Below, piece by piece: positions 17,709-28,716 of a DNA stretch of 64,000 bases. A model generated the notes under the pieces. The model saw only the letters and a program-made list of their open reading frames with translations, did no database searches and had not been told where the DNA came from. Position 1 is the first letter of the stretch, and every line of letters begins with the position of its first letter. A program made the translations under genes and the position numbers. Source of the DNA: Vaginisenegalia massiliensis (GTDB lineage: Bacteria > Bacillota > Bacilli > Lactobacillales > Aerococcaceae); contig NZ_UWPC01000003.1 in the NCBI RefSeq assembly GCF_900604935.1, positions 1 through 64,000 on the forward strand, in the 5' to 3' direction.

Positions 17709-18542
17709 TTATAGCATACGTTTTCGAGCGACTTCATACATAAGCACGCTAGCGGCCACACTTGCATTTAAGCTTTGAACGTGACCTTGCATAGGGATTG
17801 TCACGGTGCCGTCTGACACGGATTGCACTAGTGGGCTAACTCCTTGGCCTTCATTGCCAATAACTAAAGCAATCGGTCCTTGACTGTTCCACTGGCGCAT
17901 GTCTTGTCCTTCCATAGCCGTAGCAAAAACCCAAACACCCGCTGACTTAAGCTGTTCAATTGTTTGAGCTAGATTGGTTACTCGCACCACCGGAACATGT
18001 TCTATTGCTCCAGCTGATGTCTTAGCAACTACACCCGTCAAGGACACCGAACGGCGTTTAGGGATAATGACCCCATGAACACCAACTGCATCAGCGGTTC
18101 TTAAGATGGAACCTAAATTATGCGGATCTTCAATCCCATCTAAAACCAAAAAGAAAGGATCTTGTTCTTTGGTCTTGGCTAAGGCAAAACAGTCAGCCAA
18201 TTCACTATAAGCAAAAGCCGGCATAGTGACGACTAAGCCTTGGTGATTTTCGCCATCCGTTAATTCATCAAGCTTAGCTTTGGGCACCTCTTGGACAAGC
18301 CATTTCGCTTCTTTAGCTAAATCCAAAATGGTCTTGATTTGGGGTCCTGATATACCTTTTTGCAAAAATAGCTTGTTGACTTGCCGTTGTTCTTTTAATA
18401 AGCCCATGACCACGTGCTTGCCAAAGTAAATTGCTTCCCCTGATTCTTGGGTCGCTTCGTTTAAAGATGACTCCGGTCTTGCCGGCTGATGAGGCCGATT
18501 TTCTGCTTTGGTTCGCTTGGGTCTTCTTTTATACTCTACCAT
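17709..18542 (-). CDS. rlmB: 23S rRNA (guanosine-2'-O-)-methyltransferase RlmB, SpoU/TrmH family
   Basis: The enzyme methylates the ribose of a peptidyl-transferase-loop guanosine in 23S rRNA. From the chosen ATG (18542, with GAGGAGG upstream) it is 277 residues. An unstructured basic N-terminus (residues 1-35) is followed by the substrate-binding domain (IYFGKHVVMGLLKE). The SPOUT knot follows, with motifs DGIEDPHNLGSILRTADAVG, VIGNEGQGVS and MQGHVQSLNASVAASVLMYE. It follows mrnC by 4 bases; cysS-mrnC-rlmB is a conserved Firmicutes trio. Confidence 0.93.
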   Translation of the reverse strand: MVEYKRRPKRTKAENRPHQPARPESSLNEATQESGEAIYFGKHVVMGLLKEQRQVNKLFLQKGISGPQIKTILDLAKEAKWLVQEVPKAKLDELTDGENHQGLVVTMPAFAYSELADCFALAKTKEQDPFFLVLDGIEDPHNLGSILRTADAVGVHGVIIPKRRSVSLTGVVAKTSAGAIEHVPVVRVTNLAQTIEQLKSAGVWVFATAMEGQDMRQWNSQGPIALVIGNEGQGVSPLVQSVSDGTVTIPMQGHVQSLNASVAASVLMYEVARKRML

Positions 18543-18546
18543 TAAC

Positions 18547-18960
18547 TTAATCCTCCTCTTCAATCATCTTAATCGCTAAGGCGATTAATTGAGCTAAGCG
18601 TTGGTCTTGCTGAGTTAAATAAAGCCAACCAAGCAAAGCTTCAAAGCCCGTGGCCTGCCTGTAATCACCAATAGAAGCATTTTTCGCTTTGGTATTGGCC
18701 TTATGATTCCGTCCTCGTTTATAGATGGTAATTTCATCGGCCGTTAGCAATTGCTCATCAGCTAACCATTGGTGCATAATACGCGCTTGAGCTTGAGCTG
18801 AAACAAATTTGACCGCTGCTTTATGAAGATTTTGAACTTGTGTTCCGCCTTGTACGAGGACATGATGTCGAACAGCTTGTTCAAACACACTGTCACCCAT
18901 GTAAGCGAGGGCTGATCCATTTAAACTTTGAATAGCTTGTTGATTTAAATGATTATCCAT
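18547..18960 (-). CDS. mrnC: Mini-ribonuclease III
   Basis: MrnC trims the ends of 23S rRNA precursor. It is a stand-alone RNase III catalytic domain without a dsRNA-binding domain; 137 residues from the ATG at 18960. The catalytic segment is ALAYMGDSVFEQAVRHHVL (Asp for metal binding). The C-terminal EALLGWLYLTQQDQRL corresponds to the second acidic motif. Its ATG overlaps the cysS stop codon (TAATG), indicating translational coupling. Confidence 0.93.
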   Translation of the reverse strand: MDNHLNQQAIQSLNGSALAYMGDSVFEQAVRHHVLVQGGTQVQNLHKAAVKFVSAQAQARIMHQWLADEQLLTADEITIYKRGRNHKANTKAKNASIGDYRQATGFEALLGWLYLTQQDQRLAQLIALAIKMIEEED

Positions 18961-20381
18961 TAGTCGACACGCTTCCATTGGGTTCCTTGCGGCGTATCAT
19001 CTAATAAGATACCTTGGGCTTTCAACTGATCACGAATTTCATCACTGCGAACAAAATCCTTGTTCAAACGAGCTTGGGTCCGTTCTTCAATCAAGGCTTG
19101 AATTTCATCATCTAATAAATCGTTGAATTCAAACTTCAAACCGAAAATCGCTAATAAACGACTGAGCAATTGTGTCATGCGTTCTAATAGAGGTAAAGAG
19201 ACCTGGCTGTGATCCAAATAACGGTTTATGACTCTCACCATATTATAAATAACCGTTAATCCGTTCGCGGCATTAAAATCATCGTCCATTTCTTCAACAA
19301 ATTGTTCTTCTAACTGAATCAATTGGTCAAGCTCTTCTTGATCTCCGACGAGGAATTCTTTTTCAGCGCTTGTTTGGCGAGCATGAAGTTTACGCATGAC
19401 TTCTTTAATCTTAGCTAGATTCGTTCGTGCTTCTTCAACCGAGCTATGATCGTATTTTAAAGGACGGCGATAATGAACACTGGCTAACAAGAAGCGCACC
19501 ACTTGTGGATCCACTTCACGAATCAAGTCACGCAATAAAACAAAGTTTCCCAATGATTTACTCATCTTCTCTTCGTCTGCACCAATCGTTACAAAGCCAT
19601 TGTGCAACCAATAATTAGCAAATTTATGTCCAGTGCAGCACTCTGATTGGGCGATTTCATTCTCATGGTGAGGGAAAGCTAAATCTTGTCCGCCCCCATG
19701 AATATCAATTGTATGACCTAAATATTTAGTTGCCATAACTGAGCATTCGATATGCCATCCAGGTCGGCCTTGACCCCAAGGAGAATCCCAAGCTATTTCG
19801 CCTTCTTTAGCTGTCTTCCATAAGGCAAAGTCTAGTGGATTTTCCTTGCGTTCAGTCATAGTATCATCCACACGTTCACTGGCACCAACTAATAAATCTT
19901 TAATCGATTGGTCAGATAAACTACCATATTCAGTAAATTTTTCCGTTCTGAAATAGACATCGCCAGCAGATTCATAAGCATAGCCTTTAGCAATAAGTGT
20001 TTCCACGAACTGGATAATTTCAGGTATATTTTCCATTACCCGAGGATGAACTGTAGCCGGTTTAATCCCGATGGCTGCTGTATCTTCTTTAAAAGCCTCA
20101 ATATATTTGTTAGCAATTTCGACTGGACTTAAACCTTCCGCATGTGCAGCTTTAATAATCTTATCATCGACGTCTGTAAAATTACTTACATAATTCACTT
20201 CATAACCACGATATTCAAAATAGCGACGAATGGTATCAAAAGCCACCGCGCTACGGGCATTGCCAATGTGAATATAGTTATACACGGTTGGCCCACAGAC
20301 ATAGAAGGTCACCTTATTCTCTTGAATGGGTTTAAATACTTCTTTTTGACGATTTAACGTGTTGTATAACTGAATGGGCAT
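18960..20381 (-). CDS. cysS: Cysteinyl-tRNA synthetase
   Basis: This class I synthetase charges tRNA-Cys. At 473 residues from ATG 20381 it has family length. The zinc/ATP segment [16 protein letters not shown] lies near residues 27-42, the zinc ligands include CSVM and [19 protein letters not shown] (near 210-240), and KMSKSLGNF near 268 is the KMSKS loop. The C-terminal anticodon part ends with the usual [23 protein letters not shown] two codons upstream is possible, but ATG is better placed after AAGGAG. I see no T-box upstream. Confidence 0.98.
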   Translation of the reverse strand: MPIQLYNTLNRQKEVFKPIQENKVTFYVCGPTVYNYIHIGNARSAVAFDTIRRYFEYRGYEVNYVSNFTDVDDKIIKAAHAEGLSPVEIANKYIEAFKEDTAAIGIKPATVHPRVMENIPEIIQFVETLIAKGYAYESAGDVYFRTEKFTEYGSLSDQSIKDLLVGASERVDDTMTERKENPLDFALWKTAKEGEIAWDSPWGQGRPGWHIECSVMATKYLGHTIDIHGGGQDLAFPHHENEIAQSECCTGHKFANYWLHNGFVTIGADEEKMSKSLGNFVLLRDLIREVDPQVVRFLLASVHYRRPLKYDHSSVEEARTNLAKIKEVMRKLHARQTSAEKEFLVGDQEELDQLIQLEEQFVEEMDDDFNAANGLTVIYNMVRVINRYLDHSQVSLPLLERMTQLLSRLLAIFGLKFEFNDLLDDEIQALIEERTQARLNKDFVRSDEIRDQLKAQGILLDDTPQGTQWKRVD

Positions 20382-20404
20382 GCGCAAAACTCCTTTATTC
20401 TTTT

Positions 20405-20452
20405 TAAAAAACTAGCTAGCCCATCCGTGTCGCGTATGAGGCAAGCTAGTTT
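20405..20452 (-). terminator. Terminator between gltX and cysS
   Basis: Minus strand: AACTAGCTTGCC and GGGCTAGCTAGTT pair around an 18-base loop and are followed by T6. Because it lies between two same-strand synthetase genes it may reduce, not abolish, co-transcription. Confidence 0.7.
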
Positions 20453-20460
20453 CCTTTTTA

Positions 20461-21933
20461 CTATAGTTGGGCTTGAACTTGATCAATATGATTTAAGGCT
20501 TTGGTTTGGCCTAATACTTCTATTAATAATGGTAACTCTGGTCCGTGCATCTGACCGCTGACAGCAATCCGCACTGGCATGAAGAGAGCCCGTCCTTTGA
20601 TACCATGTTCTTTTTGGATTTCTTTCATCAACGGCTTAATGTTTTCGGCAACAAATTGGTCAGCCGGTAAATTGGCAAGTTTTTCTTTGATAGCTGCCAA
20701 GACGATTGGAGCTGTTTCTTCTTGAAGAACTTGACGGCTTTCTTCATCAATTTCCAAATGATCATTAAAGAATAAGGCTGATAAATCGACAATTTCAGCA
20801 CCGTATGACATTTGCTCATGATATAAGGATACGACCTTTTCCACCCAAGCGAGTTCAGCTTCATCTGGTTGTTCAGAGACGCGACCAGCCGCTTGTAAAT
20901 GAGGTAACGCTAAAGCAGTCACTTCCGCTAAGCTTGCTTTCTTCACATAGGTATTATTGATCCACTCTAATTTCTTCGCATCAAAAGCAGCGGGTGAGGT
21001 TGATAAACGATTTGGATCAAAGAGTTGAATTAATTCAGCTTGTGAGTAGATTTCTTCTTCACCTACTGGTGACCAACCTAATAATGTAATGAAGTTAAAC
21101 ATCGCTTCAGGAAGATAACCTAAATTACGGTATTGCTCAATAAATTGTAAAATTGATCCATCCCGTTTTGACAGTTTCTTATTGGTTTCGCTGTTAACAA
21201 TTAAAGTCATGTGCCCAAATTCTGGGCATTCCCAACCAAAAGCTTGATAGATCATCATTTGTTTAGGCGTGTTAGCGATATGGTCGTCACCCCGTAAAAC
21301 GTGAGTAATTCCCATCATATGGTCATCCACTGTAACTGCAAAGTTATAGGTTGGCATGCCATCCCGTTTACGAATTACCCAGTCACCAGAAATACTCTTG
21401 GCTTCAAAATGAATCGGACCTTTAACCATATCATTAAATTCATAAACGCCATCTGTTGGAACACGGAAACGAATAACTGGCGTCCGCCCTTCAGCCTCAA
21501 AAGCGGCTTCTTGTTCACGAGTCAAATGAGCGTGCTTACCTGCGTAGTGAGGCATTTCACCGCGTGCTTTTTGCTCCTCGCGCTCTTGTTCTAACTCTTC
21601 TTCCGTCATGTAGCATTTATAAGCTTTACCTTCAGCTAAAAGTTGTTCAATTAATGGTTCATAAATCGATAAACGTTCTGACTGGCGGTATGGACCTACT
21701 TGGCCGGGTTTATCTGGACCTTCATCCCAATCAATACCTAACCATGTTAAATTGGCAAGTTGACTTGCTTCACCGTGAGCAATATTACGTTTTAAATCCG
21801 TATCCTCAATTCTTAGAATAAAATCCCCATTATTATGGCGAGCAAATAAGTAATTAAATAAAGCTGTTCGCGCATTTCCAATATGTAATTCTCCTGTTGG
21901 GCTTGGTGCATAGCGTACCCGAACTTTTGTCAT
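20461..21933 (-). CDS. gltX: Glutamyl-tRNA synthetase
   Basis: The enzyme charges tRNA-Glu; in Firmicutes it is usually non-discriminating and also makes Glu-tRNA-Gln for the amidotransferase. From ATG 21933 (GAGGAG upstream) it has 490 residues. The HIGH motif is [17 protein letters not shown] near residues 9-25, and the KMSKS-equivalent is KKLSKRDG near 255. The C-terminal half is the anticodon-binding helical domain. It heads a run with the PIN/TRAM gene and radA upstream, the usual Lactobacillales order. Confidence 0.97.
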   Translation of the reverse strand: MTKVRVRYAPSPTGELHIGNARTALFNYLFARHNNGDFILRIEDTDLKRNIAHGEASQLANLTWLGIDWDEGPDKPGQVGPYRQSERLSIYEPLIEQLLAEGKAYKCYMTEEELEQEREEQKARGEMPHYAGKHAHLTREQEAAFEAEGRTPVIRFRVPTDGVYEFNDMVKGPIHFEAKSISGDWVIRKRDGMPTYNFAVTVDDHMMGITHVLRGDDHIANTPKQMMIYQAFGWECPEFGHMTLIVNSETNKKLSKRDGSILQFIEQYRNLGYLPEAMFNFITLLGWSPVGEEEIYSQAELIQLFDPNRLSTSPAAFDAKKLEWINNTYVKKASLAEVTALALPHLQAAGRVSEQPDEAELAWVEKVVSLYHEQMSYGAEIVDLSALFFNDHLEIDEESRQVLQEETAPIVLAAIKEKLANLPADQFVAENIKPLMKEIQKEHGIKGRALFMPVRIAVSGQMHGPELPLLIEVLGQTKALNHIDQVQAQL

Positions 21934-21970
21934 AATTATTCTCCTCAATCTATAATTTATCTTCTTGAGC

Positions 21971-23092
21971 CTACTCGGCTGCTTCTAATTTATCTTGTTG
22001 ATGAACTGGTTTAGCAAAAATCATACGCCCAGCAGCCGTTTGTAAAGCACTCGTTACGACCACACGAATCCATTCATTCATATAATACTGACCATCCTCA
22101 ACAACGATCATGGTGCCATCCTCTAAGTAAGCGACTCCTTGTTTGCGTTCAGTCCCTGCTTTAATAACCAAAACTTTCATTTCTTCTCCCGGAATCACCA
22201 CCGGTTTGACTGCATTGGCTAAAGCATTAATATTAAATACTCGAACATTTTGAAATTCGCAGACCTTATTCAAATTATAATCATTCGTTACAATAGCCGC
22301 ATCAATTAATTTGGCCAACCGAATCAATTTACTATCAACCTCAGGAATATCCTCGAAATCACCTTCATAAAATTCAATCGGCACCTCTGAATCCTTTTGT
22401 AAGTCATTCAAAATATCTAATCCTCGTCGACCCTTAGCCCGTTTTAAAGAATCAGATGAATCAGCTATGTATTGTAATTCAGTTAAGACGAAATTTGGAA
22501 TCACAATCACGCCTTCTAAGAAGTTCGTCTTAACAATGTCTGCAATTCGTCCATCGATAATAACGCTAGTATCTAATAATTTGTACTTGCGGAAAGTTTC
22601 TCCCGCTTTACGCTCTAGAATCTGGGCATCGACAGCTGATACTGGCTGCTTGTCATGCTTATCATGGCGGACAAATAGATTACGCCACTCCTCTTTTCGA
22701 CTAGTGGCCGTCTGATAACCAACTAGTGCTAAAGTAATTGAAAAGACCAACGGCAAAGTAGACGACAAAAAGGGAATATCCAGACTAGCAAACGGTAATG
22801 ATAATAAATACCCCACTAACAAACCAATTAAAATGCCTAGCGTTCCAAATAACAAGGTACTTGTCGTTTGACGATTGACTGTTTCTTGTATCCGCCGAAT
22901 TAAGCGAGCCACATAAGGTTCAAGCAAATAGCCAACAATCATAAAAATGATGCCAAAAATAAGTGCATTAACATAGGTATTGGTTAGAAAACCATGGCTG
23001 ATGTGCAAAGATTGCCATATAGCAGGGCCCACACTAAAACCAAAACTCAAACCAATGACGACTGAAAGAAACATCAAAACTTTCTTAAACAT
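21971..23092 (-). CDS. PIN and TRAM domain membrane protein (YacL type)
   Basis: The 373-residue protein has four predicted membrane helices in residues 1-130, a PIN nuclease-like domain at about 165-285 ([47 protein letters not shown]: the four acidic positions of an active PIN fold appear present), and a TRAM RNA-binding domain at about 300-360 ([31 protein letters not shown]). Homologues lie between radA and gltX across Firmicutes. A membrane-anchored RNase is inferred from domains. GGAGGTG precedes ATG. Confidence 0.9.
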   Translation of the reverse strand: MFKKVLMFLSVVIGLSFGFSVGPAIWQSLHISHGFLTNTYVNALIFGIIFMIVGYLLEPYVARLIRRIQETVNRQTTSTLLFGTLGILIGLLVGYLLSLPFASLDIPFLSSTLPLVFSITLALVGYQTATSRKEEWRNLFVRHDKHDKQPVSAVDAQILERKAGETFRKYKLLDTSVIIDGRIADIVKTNFLEGVIVIPNFVLTELQYIADSSDSLKRAKGRRGLDILNDLQKDSEVPIEFYEGDFEDIPEVDSKLIRLAKLIDAAIVTNDYNLNKVCEFQNVRVFNINALANAVKPVVIPGEEMKVLVIKAGTERKQGVAYLEDGTMIVVEDGQYYMNEWIRVVVTSALQTAAGRMIFAKPVHQQDKLEAAE

Positions 23093-23128
23093 CTTCTCAC
23101 CTCCTTTAAAAGAACATAATCGGTCAAG

Positions 23129-24511
23129 CTAATTAAAAATTAATTTGACCGCTTGTTGAATGGTTGCAACCGGGATCACTTCTATATTAAAGCCATCCTC
23201 GATACTAGTATAATTATTTTTAGGAATAAAAACACGTTTAAAGCCTAATTTATCAGCTTCTTTAATGCGTTCGTTAATCTGACTCACCCGTCTGATTTCT
23301 CCAGTCAAGCCAATTTCACCAATGAAACAATCATCTACACGGGTAGCTTTATTCCAATAGGATGAGGCAATACTCACGGCAATCGCCAAATCAATGGCGG
23401 GTTCATCTAATTTCACACCACCAGCTGTTTTAAAGAAGGCATCTTGATTCTGAACTAATAAATGACAATGCTTCTCCATCACCGCTAATAATAAAGAAAT
23501 CCGTTGATACTCGATTCCGCTAGCTGTCCGTTTAGCATTACCAAAGGCCGTCGGTGTCATCAATGATTGGACTTCCGCTAAAATGGTCCTTGACCCTTCA
23601 ATGGAGGCTACAACCGTCGACCCTGTCGCTCCCGTTAAGCGTTCTTCTAAAAAAAGCTCTGATGGATTGAGTACTTCTTTTAATCCCACATCCATCATTT
23701 CAAATACGCCCAATTCGTTAGTTGAGCCAAAACGATTCTTAACGGCCCGCAACAAACGAAAACGATTATGTCGTTCTCCTTCAAAATATAAAACGGTATC
23801 GACCATATGCTCCAACATTCGCGGACCGGCAATATTTCCTTCTTTGGTTACATGACCGACAATAAAGATTGCTATCTGATTATCTTTAGCCATTCGCATC
23901 AAAATATTAGTCGCTTCTCTAAGTTGACCCACACTGCCTGCTACTCCTGTATGTTCAGGAACAGACATGGTTTGAATGGAATCAATCACCACCATATCCG
24001 GTTCGAGGCGGCTCATTTCATTAGCAATTGCTTGTAAATCCGTTTCAGCTAACAAATAGAAATCAGATCCATGAAGGGATAATCTTTCTGCCCGCATCTT
24101 AATTTGAGCTAGACTTTCCTCACCAGAAACATAAAGAATCTTTTGGCCTTGATTGGCTAATTGGATGGATACTTGAAGTAGAAGCGTTGATTTTCCAATC
24201 CCCGGATCGCCCCCAATTAATACCATAGAGCCTGAAACCACACCCCCACCCAAGACGCGATCAAATTCTTGAAAGCCTGTCTGAGTACGAGCTTCATTCA
24301 CGTATTGGATTTCATGAAGTTGTCTAGCTTGACCTTGGCTAGCTCGCTTAGAAGTAGTTAACTGAACTTTAAGTGAAGACTGAGTCCCACTCAACTCAGC
24401 TAACTGTTCCTCCATTTGATTCCAAGCCCCACAATTAGGGCATTTACCCAACCATTTTGGTGATTCGTAACCACATGCCATGCATTCATACATGATTTTC
24501 TTCTTTGCCAT
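23129..24511 (-). CDS. radA: DNA repair protein RadA (Sms)
   Basis: RadA is a RecA-like, DnaB-type helicase that processes recombination intermediates and aids transformation. The chosen start gives 460 residues beginning [20 protein letters not shown]. The zinc finger CMACG...CPNCG occupies residues 10-30, Walker [11 protein letters not shown] lies near 100, Walker [10 protein letters not shown] near 170 and the RadA motif KNRFGS near 260. The Lon-protease-like C-terminal domain (residues 280-460) is intact. Two adjacent ATG codons follow AAGGGTG; I use the second. Confidence 0.96.
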   Translation of the reverse strand: MAKKKIMYECMACGYESPKWLGKCPNCGAWNQMEEQLAELSGTQSSLKVQLTTSKRASQGQARQLHEIQYVNEARTQTGFQEFDRVLGGGVVSGSMVLIGGDPGIGKSTLLLQVSIQLANQGQKILYVSGEESLAQIKMRAERLSLHGSDFYLLAETDLQAIANEMSRLEPDMVVIDSIQTMSVPEHTGVAGSVGQLREATNILMRMAKDNQIAIFIVGHVTKEGNIAGPRMLEHMVDTVLYFEGERHNRFRLLRAVKNRFGSTNELGVFEMMDVGLKEVLNPSELFLEERLTGATGSTVVASIEGSRTILAEVQSLMTPTAFGNAKRTASGIEYQRISLLLAVMEKHCHLLVQNQDAFFKTAGGVKLDEPAIDLAIAVSIASSYWNKATRVDDCFIGEIGLTGEIRRVSQINERIKEADKLGFKRVFIPKNNYTSIEDGFNIEVIPVATIQQAVKLIFN

Positions 24512-24532
24512 CATCTCACCCTTGACCTTCAA

Positions 24533-25093
24533 TTAGTCCGAGGAACCAAAACCTCCGCTACGTTGAATTAAACCACCCTGATCATTATCCGCTTTTAAAA
24601 ACGGAAGGAAAATAGCTTGCGCAATCCGATCTCCTTTATGGATGGTTTGATCAAACAAGCCAAAATTTAATAGTTGTACATAGATATGACCTTCGTTCGA
24701 CGGATTATCATAATAATCTGCATCAATGACTCCTATACCATTAGGCAAAATCAAAAACCGTTTCAAAGGATTACTTGATCGGTTAACTAACTGAAGATAC
24801 TCATCCTCAGGCATATAGGCCTTGATTCCTGTAGGCACAAGTATTGGTTTTAATAGAGTTGCTTTATCTACTGCCAAGCGTTCAGCTTGAGTATTTTGAC
24901 TGGCAAAAATCCATTGTTTTAATTCTTGAGCTAAGAAAGTAAATAATTTAGGCCAAAAACTTGGCAAGATTACCGTTTCAGCAGCTTGTAAATCATAGCC
25001 AGCGGCTTGCTTGGTTGCTCGTTGAGGCAATTCGATCTCTTGATTTTGATAAGTAGAAATCACTTCAAAACCTCTTTTACGCATTTGAGTCAT
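24533..25093 (-). CDS. dut: dUTP diphosphatase
   Basis: Trimeric dUTPase hydrolyses dUTP to dUMP, keeping uracil out of DNA. From ATG 25093 (AGGGGG upstream) it has 186 residues. Motif I is AAGYDLQAAE, motif II NRSS, motif III GVIDADYYDN, motif IV GDRIAQAIF and motif V RSGGFGSSD. About 40 extra residues, probably helical and rich in aromatics, lie between motif I and PTGIKAYMP compared with short bacterial dUTPases. This resembles the longer form I associate with lactic acid bacteria and phages. It precedes radA by 21 bases. Confidence 0.92.
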   Translation of the reverse strand: MTQMRKRGFEVISTYQNQEIELPQRATKQAAGYDLQAAETVILPSFWPKLFTFLAQELKQWIFASQNTQAERLAVDKATLLKPILVPTGIKAYMPEDEYLQLVNRSSNPLKRFLILPNGIGVIDADYYDNPSNEGHIYVQLLNFGLFDQTIHKGDRIAQAIFLPFLKADNDQGGLIQRSGGFGSSD

Positions 25094-25319
25094 CAAAATT
25101 GGCCCCCTTTCTAGTGAATTTATTAAGCATTTAATACACTTTTTTATTAAACATAGCTTTATTCTATCAAATTTTGCCACAAATTTGGCATAAAACTGAT
25201 AAATATCTTGATATTTTCATCTTCGTGACGAATTTTCATTAAATTCTATTATTCACCACTATTTTCTGAATATTCTGAACCAGACATAAAAAGGGATATT
25301 TGAACGTTTAACAGCTAGC

Positions 25320-25347
25320 GCTTGGCCTTATCTAATGATGGCCAAGC
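25320..25347. repeat. Hairpin in the thl-dut intergenic region
   Basis: GCTTGGCC and GGCCAAGC type arms (25320-25327 with 25340-25347) form an 8-bp GC-rich stem with a 12-base loop. There is no T tract on either side, so it is a poor intrinsic terminator. It lies about 55 bases after the thiolase stop codon. Confidence 0.4.
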
Positions 25348-25401
25348 TTCTAAAACATTCAATTATCTCCTTGACTAGTCACTTAATGTGGCCTTATTAA
25401 G

Positions 25402-26580
25402 TTACCGCTCAATTACTAAGGCAATTCCTTGACCGCCACCAATACATAAACTTGCTAAACCATAGTGATCTTGACGCTTAATCATTTCATATATTAACGT
25501 TACTAGTATCCGAGCTCCACTCGCACCGATTGGATGACCTAAAGCAATGGCGCCACCATTCACATTGACCCGATTAGGATCGAGTTCTAATTGATCTATT
25601 ACCGCTAAAGCTTGGGCAGCAAAGGCCTCGTTAGCCTCAATCAAATCGACATCTTCAATTTTTAAATTGGCTTTAGCTAAGGCTTTCTTGACCGCAGGCA
25701 CTGGGCCTAAACCCATTAATTGTGGATCAACACCCGCACTTGCATAAGAGCGAATTGTCGCGAGAGGTTGCAGTCCCAGCGACTGAGCTTTTTCAGCGGA
25801 CATTAGAATAAGCATAGCTGCCCCATCATTAATCCCTGAAGCATTACCCGCCGTAACGGTTCCGTCAGACTTAAAAGCTGGTCTTAACTTGGCTAATGAA
25901 TCCATGCTAGTATCGAAGCGCGGAAATTCATCTTGAGTAACTAGTAAATCCTCTTGCTTACGTTGAGGCACTCGAATAGGCACAATTTCTTCTTTAAAAC
26001 GCTGAGCCTGAATAGCCACTGCAGCCCGCGCTTGACTTTGGCAGGCAAATTCATCCTGTTGTTGACGTGTATAGCCATATTTTTCAGCAATATTTTCCGC
26101 TGTCAGACCCATATGAATCCCTTCAAAGGCATCGGTCAAACCTTCAGATAATATCGAATCGATTAAGCTTTGATGACCTAAGCGTTGCCCCCAGCGAGCG
26201 TTTGAGCTCAAATAAGGCGCTTGACTCATGTTCTCAATACCGCCTGCCACCACAATATCATGTTCGCCCGTCATAATGGCTTGAGCCGCTAGCGTGATGG
26301 CTTTTAAGCCAGATCCACACACTTTATTTACCGCATAAGCGCTGACTTCATGGGGCAGCCCCGCTTGAATAGCGACTTGACGAGCCACATTTTGACCTAG
26401 TCCACTACTCAAGACATTACCGATAATCACTTCATCAATTTGATTGGGTTCTAAATTAAGCTCAGCTAAGAGCTGAGTCAAAACTTGCCGACCCAAGTCA
26501 ACTGCTGAAACATTTTTAAAGCATCCACCAAAATTTCCAATCGGACTCCGTCCGGCAGCCACAATGACAACTTCTTTCAA
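25402..26580 (-). CDS. Acetyl-CoA C-acetyltransferase (thiolase)
   Basis: Thiolase joins two acetyl-CoA into acetoacetyl-CoA, the entry to the mevalonate route in Lactobacillales (inferred role here). At 392 residues it is full length. The acylated Cys is in [11 protein letters not shown] near residue 88; the active-site His is in [16 protein letters not shown] near 350; the second Cys is in CIGGGQG near 380. The start codon is TTG (26580) preceded by GGAGG. It stands as a single gene between dut and glnA, so degradative use cannot be excluded. Confidence 0.93.
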   Translation of the reverse strand: MKEVVIVAAGRSPIGNFGGCFKNVSAVDLGRQVLTQLLAELNLEPNQIDEVIIGNVLSSGLGQNVARQVAIQAGLPHEVSAYAVNKVCGSGLKAITLAAQAIMTGEHDIVVAGGIENMSQAPYLSSNARWGQRLGHQSLIDSILSEGLTDAFEGIHMGLTAENIAEKYGYTRQQQDEFACQSQARAAVAIQAQRFKEEIVPIRVPQRKQEDLLVTQDEFPRFDTSMDSLAKLRPAFKSDGTVTAGNASGINDGAAMLILMSAEKAQSLGLQPLATIRSYASAGVDPQLMGLGPVPAVKKALAKANLKIEDVDLIEANEAFAAQALAVIDQLELDPNRVNVNGGAIALGHPIGASGARILVTLIYEMIKRQDHYGLASLCIGGGQGIALVIER

Positions 26581-26716
26581 TTAAATTTCCTCCGTTCAAT
26601 TGAATAGTTAAAGTGTGAATTATTTATTAACAGGCTTCATTTTAGCATACAAATGCGATTTTTCGCCTCTAAAAGACTGATTTTTTTATGCAACTTATTT
26701 GAAAACCTTAATATTA

Positions 26717-26748
26717 GAAAAAAATAACCAGCTCCAAAGAGCTGGTTA
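26717..26748 (-). terminator. Terminator of glnR-glnA
   Basis: Minus strand TAACCAGCTC, loop TTTG, GAGCTGGTTA, then T7. It lies 6 bases after the glnA stop codon. Confidence 0.88.
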
Positions 26749-26753
26749 CGAGT

Positions 26754-28100
26754 TTAATATTGATTAAAGTATTTTTCAATTTCCCATTGCGTCACTTGTT
26801 TTTGATAAGAGAAATATTCAATCGTCTTCTCTGCAATGAAGTTTTGGGCAATATGATCTCCTAAAGCATCTAAAATAACGGGTTCTTGCTTCAATTCTTT
26901 AAGAGCTTCCCGTAATGAACCTGGTAAGTCATTCACACCTTCTGCCAATCTTTCTTCCCGTGTCATAGCATAAATGTTACGATCGATAGCTGCTGGTGGC
27001 ATAATTTTATCTTCAATTCCTTTTAATCCAGCTTCTAATAATACAGCTAAAGCTAAATAAGGATTAGCTGCTGGGTCCACACTACGAACTTCAACCCGGG
27101 TTGAATTACCCCGAGAAGCCGGAATTCGAAGTAATGGCGAACGGTTTTGACCACTCCAAGCAACATAAACCGGAGCTTCATAGCCAGGAACTAGACGTTT
27201 GTATGAGTTCACTAAAGGATTGCAGACAGCTGTAAAAGCACGAGCATATTTTAATAATCCGCCAATAAAGTAGTAAGCTGTTTGAGATAATTGATCTTCT
27301 GTTGTCTCATCATAGAATACATTACCTGATTCGTTAAAGAGCGATAAATTACAGTGCATACCTGAACCAGCAATACCAAACATCGGTTTTGGCATAAAAG
27401 TCGCATGAAGATTATGACGACGAGCGACCGATTTTACAATCAATTTGAAGGTTTGGATATTATCGCAAGCGGTTAAAGCATCTGAATATTTCCAATCGAT
27501 TTCGTGTTGACCAGGGGCTACTTCATGGTGACTGGCTTCAATTTCAAAACCTAAATCTTCTAATTGTAGGACAATTTCACGACGGCAATTTTCAGCTAAA
27601 TCATGAGGAGCTAAGTCAAAGTAGCCACCATCATCATTTAAATTCATGGTTGCTTCACCATTTTGATCTAATTTAAATAAGAAGAATTCGGGTTCTGGAC
27701 CTAAGTTGAACGAGCTAAAGCCCATGTCTTCCATCTTCTTAAGAATACGTTTAAGGTTTGAACGTGGATCTCCAGAAAAAGGTTGACGGTCGGTTGATTC
27801 TACATCACAAATTAGACGGGCAATTTTTGCATCACTGTCGCTATCTTTCCAATTAAAAACTAACCAAGTATTATAATCTGGAACTAAATACATATCACTT
27901 TCTTCAATACGGACAAAACCTTCAATTGAAGAACCATCAAACATCATCATGCCATCTAAGGCTTTCTCTAGTTGACTTGAAGGAACTTCAACGTTCTTAA
28001 TGGTTCCATTGATATCCGTAAACATTAAACGAACAAAACGCACATTATTTTTCTTAGCATCAGCCAAAATTGTTTCTTTAGTCCATTTTACTTGTGTCAT
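26754..28100 (-). CDS. glnA: Glutamine synthetase, type I
   Basis: GlnA makes glutamine from glutamate, ammonia and ATP. The 448-residue protein is the Firmicutes GSI-alpha form, which lacks the adenylylation loop and is inhibited by glutamine. Visible segments are [11 protein letters not shown] near residues 51-61, the metal ligands in [10 protein letters not shown] near 130 and [15 protein letters not shown] near 185, and the ATP/glutamate region with [11 protein letters not shown] near 245 and [23 protein letters not shown] near 300. It is the second gene of glnR-glnA. In Bacillus the inhibited enzyme activates GlnR; the same loop is likely here. Confidence 0.98.
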   Translation of the reverse strand: MTQVKWTKETILADAKKNNVRFVRLMFTDINGTIKNVEVPSSQLEKALDGMMMFDGSSIEGFVRIEESDMYLVPDYNTWLVFNWKDSDSDAKIARLICDVESTDRQPFSGDPRSNLKRILKKMEDMGFSSFNLGPEPEFFLFKLDQNGEATMNLNDDGGYFDLAPHDLAENCRREIVLQLEDLGFEIEASHHEVAPGQHEIDWKYSDALTACDNIQTFKLIVKSVARRHNLHATFMPKPMFGIAGSGMHCNLSLFNESGNVFYDETTEDQLSQTAYYFIGGLLKYARAFTAVCNPLVNSYKRLVPGYEAPVYVAWSGQNRSPLLRIPASRGNSTRVEVRSVDPAANPYLALAVLLEAGLKGIEDKIMPPAAIDRNIYAMTREERLAEGVNDLPGSLREALKELKQEPVILDALGDHIAQNFIAEKTIEYFSYQKQVTQWEIEKYFNQY

Positions 28101-28117
28101 ATATGACCTCCATTTTT

Positions 28118-28453
28118 TTAATTAAAGCGACTTTGCATCTCTAGCTCATCTCTCAAAATTCGTCTGACATCTTGGTCAGTCATTCCCATATCAGAGCTCT
28201 CAGTCGGTTTCGTTTGACTAAACCGCTTCTGAATACCTGCTAAGGTAAGTCCGTCCTCAATCAAATCCATAATTTCTAAAAGACGATCGACATCATTTAA
28301 CGAGTACAAGCGTCGATTGGTGTCACTCCGCTTAGGATGAATTAAGCCTTGGGCTTCATAATAGCGAATTTGACGAGCCGTCAAATCCGTTAATTCCATC
28401 ACCGTTCCAATTGGAAAAACCGCCATCGATCTTCGAAATTCTTTTGCTTTCAT
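28118..28453 (-). CDS. glnR: MerR-family repressor GlnR
   Basis: GlnR represses nitrogen genes when glutamine is plentiful. The 111-residue protein starts at ATG 28453 (AAGGAG 9 bases before). Residues 15-80 are a MerR winged helix ([44 protein letters not shown]). The C-terminal tail ([12 protein letters not shown]) is the autoinhibitory region that senses feedback-inhibited glutamine synthetase. A perfect GlnR box lies upstream of its promoter, so autoregulation is expected. Confidence 0.97.
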   Translation of the reverse strand: MKAKEFRRSMAVFPIGTVMELTDLTARQIRYYEAQGLIHPKRSDTNRRLYSLNDVDRLLEIMDLIEDGLTLAGIQKRFSQTKPTESSDMGMTDQDVRRILRDELEMQSRFN

Positions 28454-28477
28454 CTTTAACTCCTTAAATACTTTGCT

Positions 28478-28507
28478 ATTATATTTTATAAAAAAAGTGA
28501 CCGTCAA
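28478..28507 (-). promoter_or_regulatory. Likely glnRA promoter
   Basis: Minus strand: -35 TTGACG (28507-28502), an 18-base spacer, -10 TATAAT (28483-28478). The ribosome-binding site of glnR follows within 20 bases. Confidence 0.7.
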
Positions 28508-28525
28508 TCATTATCTAACACATCA

Positions 28526-28542
28526 TGTCATATAATATAACA
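28526..28542. promoter_or_regulatory. GlnR/TnrA-type operator
   Basis: The 17-base site TGTTA-N7-TGACA on the minus strand matches the GlnR consensus TGTNA-N7-TNACA perfectly. It lies 18 bases upstream of the -35 box of glnRA. A second, imperfect half-site (TGTTA near 28516-28520) lies closer to the promoter. Confidence 0.85.
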
Positions 28543-28716
28543 TACATCTATTTTAACATGCTATTACATTATTCTTAAAACTTGAGCATTTTATTGCATA
28601 ATCCTTAATTTTAATGTATTAATAAAGTATTATTGATTTATAATTATCATTAATAGTACACTTAAGCATACTATTGCTAAAGTAACACAGTCATTCTAAA
28701 AGGAGAAAACCTTTTT

